Virus record (IMG/VR): IMGVR_UViG_3300038701_003623
Location: 1-41,623 of that record
DNA length: 41,623 bases
Source of the DNA: a virus
Direction: 5' to 3' (one strand)
In this document: positions 1 to 9,185 of the stretch, piece after piece
Layout: each line of letters opens with the position of its first letter
Numbering within the stretch: the stretch's first letter is position 1
Translations under genes and position numbers: made by a program
The notes under the pieces: generated by a model
What the model was told of the DNA's origin: nothing
Database searches by the model: none
The model's input: only the letters and a program-made list of their open reading frames with translations

Positions 1-17
1 AGGGAAGAGCGCGCACC

Positions 18-770
18 TTGCCTAGCCACAGGCGGAAAACGCCATTTCGTTTCGCAATCGAGGCGGGCGTGATGGCCGGGCGGGCGCTCAGATATCGCGG
101 CCGGTCGGTGCGTCGGGTGGCGCACAGGACGGCCAGCGCGTCGGTCTGCATCGGGCGGCTTGAGCCGGGGCTGCAGGTGACGGGCGTGACGGCCGGGCAG
201 TTTTCGGCCATCGACGCGATGGAGCACATCGCAAACGAGCTGGGCTCGGCGACGGTTCGGATTTCGACCTGGACGACGGGGATCTACGACGTCGCGCGCG
301 CGGGGGAGTTGCGGCGCAACAAGAGCCTGCGCGACGTGCGGGTGCTCTTGGATCGCGGGACTTTCGAGAAGAGTCCGAAGTACGCGGGCCCGCTGATCGA
401 GGTGCTCGGCGTCGAGGCGTTCCGGTGCCTGTCGGTGCACGCCAAGGTCACGATCGTGCACGGCGAGCGCGGCAGCGCCGCTTGGCGCAGTTCGATGAAC
501 CTGAACAAGAACCTCCGCACGGAGCAGTTTGATCTGTCGGTGGAGCCGGCCGGCGGCGGGGAGGTGGTCGGGTTCTACACCGAGTGGTTCGACGCGCTGT
601 GGGAAGAGGCAGGGCGTTCGGCGGATAATCGCGAGATCATCCGCCGTGTGTTCGACCGCTACGAGTCGCTCCCGCCGGACGAGCGTGCGGATGGCGACGG
701 CGTAGCGCATGAGCCGGGGGGCCTCGAAGGGCTGCGGCTGGACGGTCGGCTGATGGAGGACAGGACGTGA
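18..770 (+). CDS. Phospholipase D-like (single HKD-type) protein
   Basis: The 250-residue product has a PLD-type active-site region. HAK at residues 141-143 is followed by an S-x-N at 159-161 and an N-x-x-R-x-E tail (165-169), as in the HxK...GSxN motif of PLD nucleases and phosphodiesterases. The aspartate of a full HxKx4D is not present (His at 148), and only one motif is seen, so an active enzyme would be a dimer or the protein may be non-catalytic. PLD-like proteins of this kind are often found just upstream of phage methyltransferase and terminase genes. Residues 54-70 (VTGVTAGQFSAID) are typical of the family's N-terminal part. The start is uncertain: TTG at 18 is the longest, and ATG at 72 is an alternative. 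The stop overlaps the next start by 4 bases (GTGA), so the two are probably translationally coupled. Confidence 0.7.
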   Translation: MPSHRRKTPFRFAIEAGVMAGRALRYRGRSVRRVAHRTASASVCIGRLEPGLQVTGVTAGQFSAIDAMEHIANELGSATVRISTWTTGIYDVARAGELRRNKSLRDVRVLLDRGTFEKSPKYAGPLIEVLGVEAFRCLSVHAKVTIVHGERGSAAWRSSMNLNKNLRTEQFDLSVEPAGGGEVVGFYTEWFDALWEEAGRSADNREIIRRVFDRYESLPPDERADGDGVAHEPGGLEGLRLDGRLMEDRT

Positions 771-2173
771 GCCGGCGGCGCGCTGCGGCGGCTCCGGAGT
801 GGCCGGCGGACAAGGTGCGGCGGCGCCCTATCGGCGAGCTGGCGCCGTCCGCCCGGAACGCGCGAACGCACAGCGACGAGCAGGTTCGGCAGATAGCGGC
901 GTCGATAGAGGAGTGGGGGTGGACCATCCCCGTTCTCGTGGACGAGGCCGGCGAGGTGATCGCCGGTCATGGCCGAATTCTGGCGGCGCAGCATCTCGGC
1001 ATTGCCGAGGTGCCGTGCATGGTGGCGGAAGGCTGGACCGACGCTCAGAAGCGCGCGTACCGCCTGGCGGACAACAAGCTTGCGCTCAACGCCGGCTGGG
1101 ACGAGCCGCAGTTGCGGATCGAGCTGGACGACCTCATGCGGGGCTCGGCGTTCGACGTCGGGCTGATCGGCTTTTCGGGCGCGGAGCTGGACGAGATCCT
1201 GCTTGGCGGCGACGAGGTCGAGGCGGGTCTTTCGGACCCGGACGAGGTGCCCGAGCCGCCGGCAGGCGACACGGCAGTGACCTGTCGAGGCGACCTGTGG
1301 GTGCTCGGCGAGCACCGGCTCGTCTGCGGCGACGCGACGTCGCCGGCGGACGTCGCTCGCGTGGTCGGGGGGGAGGCGGCGGACGCCGCATGGACGGATC
1401 CGCCATACAACGTGGCGTACGAGTCCAAGGCGGGGCGGATCGCGAACGACGATCTTTCGGCGGAGGCGTTCGGCTCATTCCTGGGTGCGGCGTTCGCGGC
1501 CTTGGCGGAGCACGTCCGCCCGGGCGGCGCGGTGTACGTCGCGCACGCGGACACCGAGGGCGAGGCGTTCCGCCGAGCGTTCAGGGAGGCGGGGCTTAAG
1601 CTGTCCGGCTGTCTCGTGTGGGTTAAGAACGCGCTCGTTCTAGGGCGTTCGGACTACCAGTGGCGGCACGAGCCGATCCTCTACGGCTGGAGGCCTGGGG
1701 CGGCGCACCAGTGGTTCGGTGGTCGGGCTCGGACCACCGTGGTCGAGGCGTCGGACATGCCGTGGTCGCTGGACGCGACGGGAGCGGTGCAGATCGATCT
1801 CGGAGAGGTCACGCTGCGCATCTCCGGCGCGGATCTCGAGGTCGAGGAGCTGGTGGGCACCGTGCGTCGCGCGGAGAAGCCGCGGCGCTCGGCGGAGCAT
1901 CCGACGATGAAGCCGGTCGGATTGATCGTGCCGATGCTGCAGAACAGCACGCGGCGCGGCGAGTCGGTGCTGGATCCGTTCGGCGGCTCGGGCTCGACGT
2001 TGATCGCCTGCCACCAGACGGGGCGTCGGGCTCGGCTGGTCGAGTGGGAGCCGCGCTACGCGGACGTGATCGTTCGGCGCTGGGAGGAGTTCTCCGGCCG
2101 CGAGGCGAGGCTTGAGTCGGGGGAGACGTTCGCGGAGGTGCGGGCGCGTCGGCGGCCTGCAGATGATGGATGA
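767..2173 (+). CDS. ParB-domain / DNA N4- or N6-methyltransferase fusion
   Basis: The 468-residue protein has two parts. Residues about 15-120 form a ParB/sulfiredoxin-type domain (NARTHSDEQVRQIAASI, then VIAGHGRILAA). Residues about 175-450 form a beta-class amino-methyltransferase with DPPYN at 211-215 preceding the SAM-binding DPFGGSGST at 403-411. The IV-before-I motif order defines the beta class. Such fusions are common in phages of Alphaproteobacteria beside the terminase genes. They probably methylate adenine (or N4 of cytosine) in phage DNA to evade host restriction; the target site cannot be read from sequence. GTG start overlaps the upstream stop, and the stop overlaps the terminase start (ATGA). 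One of three methyltransferase-like genes in this genome. Confidence 0.9.
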   Translation: MSRRRAAAAPEWPADKVRRRPIGELAPSARNARTHSDEQVRQIAASIEEWGWTIPVLVDEAGEVIAGHGRILAAQHLGIAEVPCMVAEGWTDAQKRAYRLADNKLALNAGWDEPQLRIELDDLMRGSAFDVGLIGFSGAELDEILLGGDEVEAGLSDPDEVPEPPAGDTAVTCRGDLWVLGEHRLVCGDATSPADVARVVGGEAADAAWTDPPYNVAYESKAGRIANDDLSAEAFGSFLGAAFAALAEHVRPGGAVYVAHADTEGEAFRRAFREAGLKLSGCLVWVKNALVLGRSDYQWRHEPILYGWRPGAAHQWFGGRARTTVVEASDMPWSLDATGAVQIDLGEVTLRISGADLEVEELVGTVRRAEKPRRSAEHPTMKPVGLIVPMLQNSTRRGESVLDPFGGSGSTLIACHQTGRRARLVEWEPRYADVIVRRWEEFSGREARLESGETFAEVRARRRPADDG

Positions 2174-2715
2174 GCCAGCCCGCGGCAAGCTACCCGGCGG
2201 GGACGATAGCGAAGCTGCTGATGATCACGCCGCGGCGTCTGCAGCAGCTGGCGAAGGAAGGCCACGTTCCGAAAGCGGAGCGCGGGCGGTACGAGCTTGT
2301 TTCCGCCGTGCAGGGCTACGTTCGGTTCCTGCGGGATCGTGCGGTTTCGGGCGACGCGGCCGCGGGCGGCGAGGCGCAGGACCGCGTGCGCTTGGTGAGG
2401 GCGCGAGCGGACATTGCCGAGTTCGAGGCGCGTCGGCTGCAGGGCGAACTGGTGCCGACCGAGGAGGTCGGCGAGGCTTGGTCGGAGATCGTGGCGCGGT
2501 TCCGCGCGCGTATGCTCGCGCTGCCGTCGAAGGCGGCGCCGGTCGCGGCGGCGGAGGACCGCGCCGAGGTCGTGCATGAGATCATCGAGACCTTCGTCCA
2601 CGAAGCGCTCGCGGAGCTCGCGGAGATCTCCGTTGAAGGTCGACCTGCGTCTGGTGGAGACGGCGCGGGGAGCTCTGCGCGGCGTAGGTCCGCCGCCGCG
2701 GCTGACGATCTCTGA
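2170..2715 (+). CDS. Terminase small subunit (Nu1-like)
   Basis: The 181-residue product begins with a winged-helix/MerR-like DNA-binding segment at about residues 10-40 (TIAKLLMITPRRLQQLAKEG), the arrangement of lambda Nu1-type small terminases. A charged helical middle follows (RVRLVRARADIAEFEARRL), as in Nu1 homologues. It would recognise the packaging site and recruit the large subunit. It lies directly before a GpA-type large subunit, and its 3' end overlaps that gene by 83 bases in another frame. Length and position match the family. Confidence 0.85.
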   Translation: MSQPAASYPAGTIAKLLMITPRRLQQLAKEGHVPKAERGRYELVSAVQGYVRFLRDRAVSGDAAAGGEAQDRVRLVRARADIAEFEARRLQGELVPTEEVGEAWSEIVARFRARMLALPSKAAPVAAAEDRAEVVHEIIETFVHEALAELAEISVEGRPASGGDGAGSSARRRSAAAADDL

Positions 2716-4534
2716 GTGGGCGGATCGGTTTAGGCGGCTGTCGCCGGAGTCGAGCGCCGAGCCGGGGCAATGGCTGACGAGCCGCGCGGAGTACCAGCGC
2801 GGGATCATGGATGCGATCTCCGATCCGCGCGTGCCTCAGGTCGTGGTGATGTCGAGCGCGCAGGTCGGAAAGACGGAGATCATCAACAACGTCTGCGGGT
2901 TCTTCATCTCGCAGGACCCCTCGCCGCTGCTGGTGGTGCAGCCGACGCTGGAGATGGCGGAGACCTGGTCGAAGGATCGCCTTGCGCCGATGCTCAGGGA
3001 CACGCCTGCGCTGAAGGGGCGGGTTGCGAACCCGCGGGCGCGGGACTCGGGTAACACCTTGCTGCACAAGCGGTTCGCGGGCGGGCATCTGACGGTGGTC
3101 GGCGCGAATTCGCCGAGCGGTCTGGCGTCGCGCCCGATCCGGGTGGTTCTCGCGGATGAGGTGGATCGCTATCCGGCTAGCGCGGGGTCGGAGGGCGACC
3201 CGCTGTCGCTTGCGGTCAAGCGGACGACGACGTTCTGGAATCGCAAGGTGGTGGTGGTTTCGACGCCCACCGTGCGGGGGCTGAGCCGTATCGAGGCGGC
3301 TTGGGAGGCGTCGGATCAGCGGCTGTTCGAGGTGCCTTGCCACGCGTGCGGCGCCGCGCAGCACTTGGCGTGGCGGCAGGTGCAGTGGCCGACAGGTCGG
3401 CCGGCGGCGGCGAGGTACGTCTGCGCGCATTGCTCGGCGGAGTGGTCGGACGCTCAAAGGTGGGCCGCCATTAGAAAGGGCGCGTGGGTGTCGACGAACG
3501 AAGGCGCGCGCGCGGCGGGCTTTCACCTCTCGGAGATGTACTCGCCCTGGCGGCGGCTCGGGGAGATGGCGGCGGACTTCGAGGCGGCGAAGGACTCGCC
3601 GGAGCTTCTGAAGACCTGGGTGAACACGTCGCTTGGCGAGACGTGGCAGGAGTCGGCCGAAGCCCCGGAGTGGCGGCGGCTCTCGGAGCGTCGCGAGGAG
3701 TGGGACCCGGCAGTGGTGCCGGCGGGCGCGCTGCTGTTGACGGCCGGCGTGGATCGTCAGGCGGATCGGCTGGAGGTGGACGTCTGGGGCTGGGGCCCCG
3801 GCCTCGAGTCGTGGGCGATCGATCATCGGGTCATCGAGGGCGGCGTCGCGGATGAAAGCGTGTGGTCGCGTCTGACGGAGTTTCTGTCTCGGACCCTGCC
3901 TCACGAGCTTGGCGGGCGGATCGGGATCGCAAGGGCAGCGGTGGACACCGGCGGCTTCGATCCTTCGGCCGTCTACGACTATGCGCGCGGGCAGGCCGGG
4001 CGCGTGCTCGCGATCAAGGGTGAGGAGGGCTGGCGTCGAGGTGTGCTGGTCTCGGGGCCGACTAGGGTGGATCTGCGTCGCGACGGGCGGCGGGTGCGTC
4101 GCGGCGCGCAGCTGTGGACGGTCGCGACGGGGCCCCTGAAGTCGGAGTTCTACCGCCAGCTGCGCGTGCCGGCGCCGACGCTCGAGGAGCGGCGCGACGG
4201 CGGCGGCTTTGCGGCGGGCTTCGTCCACATCGCGCCGTGGTGCGACTCGGAATGGTTGCAGCAGCTGACCTCGGAGCAGCTCGTGACGGTGCGCTCGCGG
4301 AGCGGCGGCTCGCGGGCGGAGTGGCACAAGATGCGGGAGCGCAACGAGGCGCTGGACTGCCGGATCTATGCGCGGGCGGCGGCGTCGACGCTTGGCGTGG
4401 ATCGCATGACGGATGCGGACTGGGACGCTCTGCGCTCGCAGCTTTCCGTGTCGGACAAGGCGCGGTCGGTCGAGGCGAAGGCGGCGGAGCGCGCAAAGGC
4501 GCGGGCGGCCTTTGGTGCGCTGGCGAGAAAGTGA
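2633..4534 (+). CDS. Terminase large subunit (GpA-like ATPase/nuclease)
   Basis: The product is about 633 residues, close to lambda GpA (641). The ATPase domain shows a Walker A-like SSAQVGKTE at about 74-82 and a Walker B-like VVLADEVDRY near 178. A zinc-finger-like segment with two CxxC pairs (PCHACG, VCAHC) lies around 235-268. The nuclease domain begins near 368 with TAGVDRQADRLEVDVWGWG, the typical GpA nuclease signature. It cuts concatemers at the packaging site and drives DNA into the prohead. An open frame runs upstream inside the small-subunit gene, but residues there are shadow-like. I place the start at TTG 2633, preceded by GGAG at 2622-2625; GTG 2654 is an alternative. Confidence 0.93.
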   Translation: MKVDLRLVETARGALRGVGPPPRLTISEWADRFRRLSPESSAEPGQWLTSRAEYQRGIMDAISDPRVPQVVVMSSAQVGKTEIINNVCGFFISQDPSPLLVVQPTLEMAETWSKDRLAPMLRDTPALKGRVANPRARDSGNTLLHKRFAGGHLTVVGANSPSGLASRPIRVVLADEVDRYPASAGSEGDPLSLAVKRTTTFWNRKVVVVSTPTVRGLSRIEAAWEASDQRLFEVPCHACGAAQHLAWRQVQWPTGRPAAARYVCAHCSAEWSDAQRWAAIRKGAWVSTNEGARAAGFHLSEMYSPWRRLGEMAADFEAAKDSPELLKTWVNTSLGETWQESAEAPEWRRLSERREEWDPAVVPAGALLLTAGVDRQADRLEVDVWGWGPGLESWAIDHRVIEGGVADESVWSRLTEFLSRTLPHELGGRIGIARAAVDTGGFDPSAVYDYARGQAGRVLAIKGEEGWRRGVLVSGPTRVDLRRDGRRVRRGAQLWTVATGPLKSEFYRQLRVPAPTLEERRDGGGFAAGFVHIAPWCDSEWLQQLTSEQLVTVRSRSGGSRAEWHKMRERNEALDCRIYARAAASTLGVDRMTDADWDALRSQLSVSDKARSVEAKAAERAKARAAFGALARK

Positions 4535-4540
4535 GGACGG

Positions 4541-4750
4541 ATGGCGACGACGGCGGAGCGCCTCGCGGAGGCGGAGCAGGTGCTGCACGAGCTGGCCATC
4601 GGCCGCTCGGTGGTGGAGATCCGGACGGAGACCGAGACGGTCAAGTACACGCCGGCGGATCGCGAGCGGCTGGAGGCCTACGCCGCGCAGCTGCGTCGCG
4701 ATCTCGGACGCCCGCGCCGGGCGCGCGCCGTGCCGGTGGTGTTCAGGTGA
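4541..4750 (+). CDS. Head-tail joining protein, gpW-like
   Basis: The 69-residue product matches the size, position and pattern of lambda gpW. An N-terminal helix (ERLAEAEQVLHELAIGRS) is followed by a short beta hairpin (VEIRTETETVKYTPADRERL) and a second helix. gpW is added after DNA packaging and helps form the platform for tail attachment. The gene lies between the terminase and the portal, as in lambda. Its stop overlaps the portal GTG. Confidence 0.88.
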   Translation: MATTAERLAEAEQVLHELAIGRSVVEIRTETETVKYTPADRERLEAYAAQLRRDLGRPRRARAVPVVFR

Positions 4751-6339
4751 GCCGAGCGCGCCGGCGGCCGGCGGTTCGACGCGCGCTGGCGCGCGCGAAG
4801 AGCCGCGGCGCGACCATGGCGGCGCTGAGCGGCCGCGAGGCGTACGACGCCGGCGACGTCATGAGCGCGGAGACCTCGGCGTGGCAGCCGTCTCGGGAGC
4901 ATCCCGACTCGGAGATCGGCTGGTCGCGTGACCTGACCACGGCGCGCGCTCGCGATCTGGTTCGGAACAACGGCTACGCGGCCGGCGGGATCCAGCGCGA
5001 GCTGGACTCGGTGGTCGGGTCGCAGTTTCGGCCGGCGGCGCGGCCAGACTGGCGGGCGCTTGGCATCTCCGAGGCGGCGGCGGTCTCCGTGGCGGAGCAG
5101 ATGGACGCGGCGTGGCGGCTGTGGGCGGACGACCCGCGGCACATCGCGGACGCGACGCGGACCGCGGGCTGGGGCTCGCTCGTGGCGCTGGCCTACAGGA
5201 CCCGCGCGATCGAGGGGGACGCCATCGCGGTTCTGCATTGGCGCGAGGGGGACGGCCCGTTCGCGACCTGCCTGCGCGTCGTGGATCCGGACCTGCTGTC
5301 GAACCCCGGCCTGCGGCCGGACACGGACGTGATGCGGGGGGGCGTCGAGCTGGACACCTGGGGTGCGCCGACCGCGTATCACTTTCGCCGCGCGCACGAG
5401 TACGCGTTCTGGGCGAGCGGCGGGCGCGCTCAGATATGGGACCGCGTGGTGCGCGCTCTGCCGTGGGGGCGGCCGCAGGTGGTGCATTCCTACGATCGCC
5501 ACCGGGACGGGCAGACCCGGGGCGTGAGCCGGCTGGCGCCGGTGATGGATGCGCTGAAGATGCAGGACAAGTACGGGCGGGTGGAGCTGCAGGCGGCGGT
5601 TCTCGGCGCGCTGCTCGGCCTGTTCGTGTCCAGCCGCTACGACGGCGAGCATGTTCGCGACCTGCTGGACGACGGGAAGTTCATGCAGATGCACGAGGCG
5701 CGCGAGGCGGTGAACGACCTCACGTTCGGCGGCGTACGCATCCCCGTGCTCCCGCCGGGCGACGAGATCACGTCGGTGGCGGTGAACCGGCCCGGCGGGC
5801 AGTACGAAATGTTCGAGTCCGCCGTGCTCAGGCGGATCGCGACCGGCCTCGGCACCTCCTACGAGCAGCTCGCGATGGACTGGTCGAAGGTCAACTACTC
5901 GAGCGCACGCGCGGCGCTGGTGGAGGTGTGGCGCGGGTTCACGGCGCGTCGGCACGAGTTCGCGGCGCAGTTCTGCGCGCCGATCCGCATGGCGGTGATG
6001 GAGGAGGCGGTGGATCGCGGCCTGGTCCGCCTTCCGGCCGGCGCGCCCGGCCTGATGGACGCGCCGGGGGCATGGCTTCGAGCGAAATGGATCGGCCCCG
6101 GGCGGGGCTTCGTGGACCCGGTCAAGGAGGCCCAGGCGGCGGCGATGCGCGTGGGGCTCGGGCTCTCGACCATGGAGGACGAGGCGGCGGAGCTCGGCGG
6201 CGCCGACTACGAGGACAACCTCGGCCAGATCGGGCGCGAGATCGCGCAGATGCCGGAGGGCGTCATGCATCCGGCGCAGGAGCGGTTCGCGAAGCTGATC
6301 GGCGCTCCCGCCGGGGCGCAGGAGGGGGGCGACGCATGA
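4747..6339 (+). CDS. Portal protein (lambda gpB-like)
   Basis: The 530-residue product is nearly the length of lambda portal gpB (533). Recognisable stretches include REHPDSEIGWSRDLTTARAR, RDLVRNNGYAAGGIQRELD and VGSQFRP in the N-terminal third, and YSSARAALVEVWRGF in the C-terminal half. These are typical of the lambda family portal, which forms the dodecameric channel at one head vertex. GTG at 4747 is chosen because it overlaps the gpW stop (GTGA); a longer reading would run through gpW and the terminase. The stop overlaps the protease start (ATGA). Confidence 0.93.
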   Translation: MSRARRRPAVRRALARAKSRGATMAALSGREAYDAGDVMSAETSAWQPSREHPDSEIGWSRDLTTARARDLVRNNGYAAGGIQRELDSVVGSQFRPAARPDWRALGISEAAAVSVAEQMDAAWRLWADDPRHIADATRTAGWGSLVALAYRTRAIEGDAIAVLHWREGDGPFATCLRVVDPDLLSNPGLRPDTDVMRGGVELDTWGAPTAYHFRRAHEYAFWASGGRAQIWDRVVRALPWGRPQVVHSYDRHRDGQTRGVSRLAPVMDALKMQDKYGRVELQAAVLGALLGLFVSSRYDGEHVRDLLDDGKFMQMHEAREAVNDLTFGGVRIPVLPPGDEITSVAVNRPGGQYEMFESAVLRRIATGLGTSYEQLAMDWSKVNYSSARAALVEVWRGFTARRHEFAAQFCAPIRMAVMEEAVDRGLVRLPAGAPGLMDAPGAWLRAKWIGPGRGFVDPVKEAQAAAMRVGLGLSTMEDEAAELGGADYEDNLGQIGREIAQMPEGVMHPAQERFAKLIGAPAGAQEGGDA

Positions 6340-7244
6340 TCGACGCGGGCGGGACGGCGCTGGCGCGGCTCGCGACGGGCGGGCTGCACGGGTGGATGCC
6401 GCAGCATCTCGGCGGCTTCGAGGCGTGGGCGGAGCCGCACGCGGCCGTGGCGCTGGCGTGGGCGTCCGGCGAGCGCGCGCCGGCGCCGGGCATGCGCGCG
6501 ACCGCGACGGCGTGGCGGGATCACGAGGAGGGGCGGGTCCGCCTCTATCCGATGGCGGGCGCCGTGGCGCTCGTGAGCGTGCGCGGGCTGATCGTCCCGA
6601 GCTTCCCGTGGCTCGGGTGCTCCTGGGTGACAGGCTGCGCTGAGCTGCGGATGCAGCTGGAGGCGGCGGTGGCGGATCCCGAGGTGCGCGGCATCGCGCT
6701 CGTGGTGGACTCGCCGGGCGGCTACGTGGCGGGCGTGGACGAGACGGTGCAGGCGCTGCACGCCGCAAGAGAGGAGAAGCCGGTGATCGCCGCGACGGAC
6801 ACCATGGCGACCTCGGCGGCCTACTGGATCGCGTCGGGGGCGGATCAGGTGACGGCGCCGCGGACGGGATGCGTCGGGCACGTCGGCGTGATGCGGGTGC
6901 ATCTGGACATGTCGGGAGCCCTCGAGGCGGCGGGCGTGCGCGCGACGCTCCTGCACAGCGGCGAGTACAAGGTCGACGGGCATCCGTTCCAGCCGCTGTC
7001 CGACAGGGCGCGGGCGAACGAGCAGCGCAGCCTCGACGCGCTGCGCCGCCTGATCGCCGACCATGTCGCCGAAGGGCGGCGGGGCGCGATCGACGCGGCG
7101 GGCGTCATCGCGACCGAGGCCCGGGCCTTCGAGGGTCCGGAGGGCGTCGCCGAGGCCGCAAGCCTCGGGCTGATCGACGCCGTCGTGCCGGCGGAGCGGG
7201 CGGTGGGCCTGTTCGCCGAACATCTCGCCGGCGCGGCCGGCTGA
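6336..7244 (+). CDS. S49-family prohead protease (lambda gpC-like)
   Basis: The 302-residue product is an S49 (SppA/ClpP-fold) peptidase. The nucleophile is probably Ser160 in TMATSAAYWIASG and the general base Lys212 in GEYKVDG. Their 52-residue spacing matches that of SppA Ser-Lys dyads. VVDSPGGYVAGVD near 126-138 is the usual S49 beta strand and turn. It would cleave scaffold and portal during prohead maturation. In lambda the scaffold is made from the 3' part of the C gene; here the scaffold-like part is a separate gene just downstream. The ATG overlaps the portal stop. Confidence 0.92.
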   Translation: MIDAGGTALARLATGGLHGWMPQHLGGFEAWAEPHAAVALAWASGERAPAPGMRATATAWRDHEEGRVRLYPMAGAVALVSVRGLIVPSFPWLGCSWVTGCAELRMQLEAAVADPEVRGIALVVDSPGGYVAGVDETVQALHAAREEKPVIAATDTMATSAAYWIASGADQVTAPRTGCVGHVGVMRVHLDMSGALEAAGVRATLLHSGEYKVDGHPFQPLSDRARANEQRSLDALRRLIADHVAEGRRGAIDAAGVIATEARAFEGPEGVAEAASLGLIDAVVPAERAVGLFAEHLAGAAG

Positions 7245-7263
7245 AGCAGCAAGGAGAGAGGGC

Positions 7264-7767
7264 ATGAAGATGCCGAGCTTCGCGCACCTGATGGCGGGCG
7301 CGGGGGCGCCCCCGCTCGAGCGGACGGTCGGGCCTCGCGCCATGGATGGCGATGAGGACGCGCCCCCGGCCGAGGAGGAGGAGGCTCCCGCCGAGAGCGA
7401 GTCCGACGCCGACGAGGAGACGGCGGCCGAGGGCGAGGACGACGAGGCCGAGGGCGAGGCGGGCGACGAGGCGCGCCGCGCGGCGCTCGCGGAGCGTCGG
7501 CGCTGCGCCGCGATCCTGCAGGCGGCGACGCCGGGCTCCGTGCCGATGGCCTGCACGCTCGCGTTCGGGACCGACATGACCGCGGCGCAGGCCAAGGCGG
7601 TGCTTGCGGCGGCGCCGGAGGCGTCGGCGGGCGGCGGCTCGCTCACGGAGGCGATGCGGCGGCAGGCGGCGGCCGCGCTGCCGCCGGCGGCGGTGGAGAG
7701 CGGCGGCGGGGACCTTCCGCCGGAGCTGGTGGCGGCGCAGGCGCGTCGCCTGAAGAAGGAGGCGTGA
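7264..7767 (+). CDS. Probable capsid scaffold (Nu3-like) protein
   Basis: The 167-residue product has a strongly acidic, low-complexity stretch at about residues 28-70 (runs such as PPAEEEEAPAESESDADEE), then an Ala-rich helical part. It sits between the S49 protease and the decoration protein, exactly where lambda has Nu3. Scaffolds typically have this acidic helical composition. An AGGAGAG ribosome-binding site lies just before ATG 7264. Assignment rests on position and composition, not on a family motif. Confidence 0.65.
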   Translation: MKMPSFAHLMAGAGAPPLERTVGPRAMDGDEDAPPAEEEEAPAESESDADEETAAEGEDDEAEGEAGDEARRAALAERRRCAAILQAATPGSVPMACTLAFGTDMTAAQAKAVLAAAPEASAGGGSLTEAMRRQAAAALPPAAVESGGGDLPPELVAAQARRLKKEA

Positions 7768-7768
7768 G

Positions 7769-8140
7769 ATGGCGCTGAAGGAGAGCACGGCCTGGGCGGC
7801 GGACGTCCTTCTGGTCGACGACTACCCGGTGCAGACCGCGCCGGCCACCATCGCGTCGGGCGCCGACCTGACCCGCGGCGCGGTGCTCGGGCGGATCACC
7901 GCGAGCGGGAAGTACGTCCTCTCGACCACGGGCGCGAGCGACGGGTCGCAGACCCCCGCCGCGATCCTGCTGACCGACGCCGCGGCGTCGGGCGCCGACG
8001 CCGCGGCGCTGATCCTGCTTTCGGGATCGGTCGACGCGGCGAAGCTCAGCTTCGGCGCGAGCCACGACGCGGACACGGTGGAGACGGCGTTCCGCGCCGC
8101 CGGCCGCCCGCTGTTCGTCAAGTCCGTCAACCCGGCGTGA
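7769..8140 (+). CDS. Head decoration protein (gpD-like)
   Basis: The 123-residue product fits the phage head decoration family of lambda gpD. It contains a motif of the type ITLASGADLTRGAVLG (here ASGADLTRGAVLGRITASGK, residues 30-49) and AILLTDAAASGADAAA. These trimers bind three-fold sites on the expanded capsid and stabilise it during packaging. It lies directly before the major capsid gene, as in lambda. Confidence 0.88.
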   Translation: MALKESTAWAADVLLVDDYPVQTAPATIASGADLTRGAVLGRITASGKYVLSTTGASDGSQTPAAILLTDAAASGADAAALILLSGSVDAAKLSFGASHDADTVETAFRAAGRPLFVKSVNPA

Positions 8141-8150
8141 GGAGGCCCTG

Positions 8151-9185
8151 ATGCCCGATACCGCCCCTATCTACACGTCGCGCCAGCTCGGGGAGCTGGT
8201 TCGTCCGCTGGACCGGCCGCAGCAGTTCCTCGCGGAGGCGTTCTTCCCGGGCGTCCGGCTGTTCGACACCCAGCGGATCGACTTCCACGTGATCAACCAG
8301 GCGCTCGAGGTCGCGCAGTACGTCGCGTCGGACTCGTCCGCGAAGCCGCGGGCGGAGCGCGGCTACAAGATCGACTCCTTCGAGCCGGCGTACATCAAGG
8401 AGCTGACGCCGCTGAAGCCGTCGAACAACCTTCAGCTCCGGCCGGGCGAGCGCGTGGGCGGGCAGATGAGCCCGCTCGAGCGCCGCGCCGAGCGCGTCGC
8501 GCAGGTGATGCTGGATCACGAGTCGCTGATCATGCGTCGGGTCGAGCAGATGTGTTCGGAGATCCTCGCCACCGGCGAGATCACCGTCGAGTCGGACGAG
8601 TTCCCGGCGGCCACGGTGGACTTCGGCCGCGACGCGGCCCTGACGGTGGCGCTCACCTCCACCGCGCGGTGGGGTGAGAGCGGCGTGTCGCCCATGACCA
8701 ACCTGCGCACCTGGGCGGGGCTGGTGGCGACGAAGTCCGGCGCGGTGGTCGACACCTGCGTGATGGGCGGCGAGGCGTGGGAGCTGCTCATCGCGGAGCA
8801 GACGTTCCGCGATCGCCTCGACAACCGTCGCGGCGCCGGCGGAGCGGTGGAGATGTTCGAGGCCCCGAAGGGCACGGACGCGTGGGGCGCCTACCAGGGC
8901 TCCATCGGCGGCGTCGACTACTGGACCTACTCCCAGCCCTACACCGAGGGCGGCGTCGCCAAGAACATGATGCACGCCCACGGCGTCATTCTCGGCTCGC
9001 GGCGGCAGATGCAGGGCGTCCGCACCTACGGCGCGATCATGGACGACGAGGCCCTGATGCCGGCGGAGTTCTGGCCGAAGATGTACCGCGAGCACAACCC
9101 GAGCCGGGTGATGATCGAGACGGCCTCGGCGCCGCTTCCGGTGCCGAGCCGCGTCAACGCCTGCTTCTACGCGCAGGTGCGTTGA
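8151..9185 (+). CDS. Major capsid protein (lambda gpE-like)
   Basis: The 344-residue product is close to lambda gpE (341). Family-like segments are the N-terminal YTSRQLGELVRPLDRPQQFL, followed by FDTQRIDFHVI and PAYIKELTPLKP, and the central RRVEQMCSEILATGEI. A well-placed AGGAGG ribosome-binding site at 8141-8146 fits high expression. HK97-fold subunits of this kind build the icosahedral shell. Confidence 0.93.
   Translation: MPDTAPIYTSRQLGELVRPLDRPQQFLAEAFFPGVRLFDTQRIDFHVINQALEVAQYVASDSSAKPRAERGYKIDSFEPAYIKELTPLKPSNNLQLRPGERVGGQMSPLERRAERVAQVMLDHESLIMRRVEQMCSEILATGEITVESDEFPAATVDFGRDAALTVALTSTARWGESGVSPMTNLRTWAGLVATKSGAVVDTCVMGGEAWELLIAEQTFRDRLDNRRGAGGAVEMFEAPKGTDAWGAYQGSIGGVDYWTYSQPYTEGGVAKNMMHAHGVILGSRRQMQGVRTYGAIMDDEALMPAEFWPKMYREHNPSRVMIETASAPLPVPSRVNACFYAQVR

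Noticed and set aside
18-770. Full two-motif phospholipase D enzyme
   Set aside because: Only one HxK region is visible and its aspartate is missing, so I call it PLD-like without claiming lipase activity.
2414-2632. Upstream extension of the terminase large subunit
   Set aside because: The added residues are Arg/Ser-rich shadow sequence over the small-subunit gene. A TTG with GGAG before it at 2633 gives the normal GpA length.
2582-4588. A 668-residue minus-strand open frame opposite the terminase
   Set aside because: The sequence is Arg/Pro/His-rich without a fold motif, and the plus strand clearly encodes terminase.
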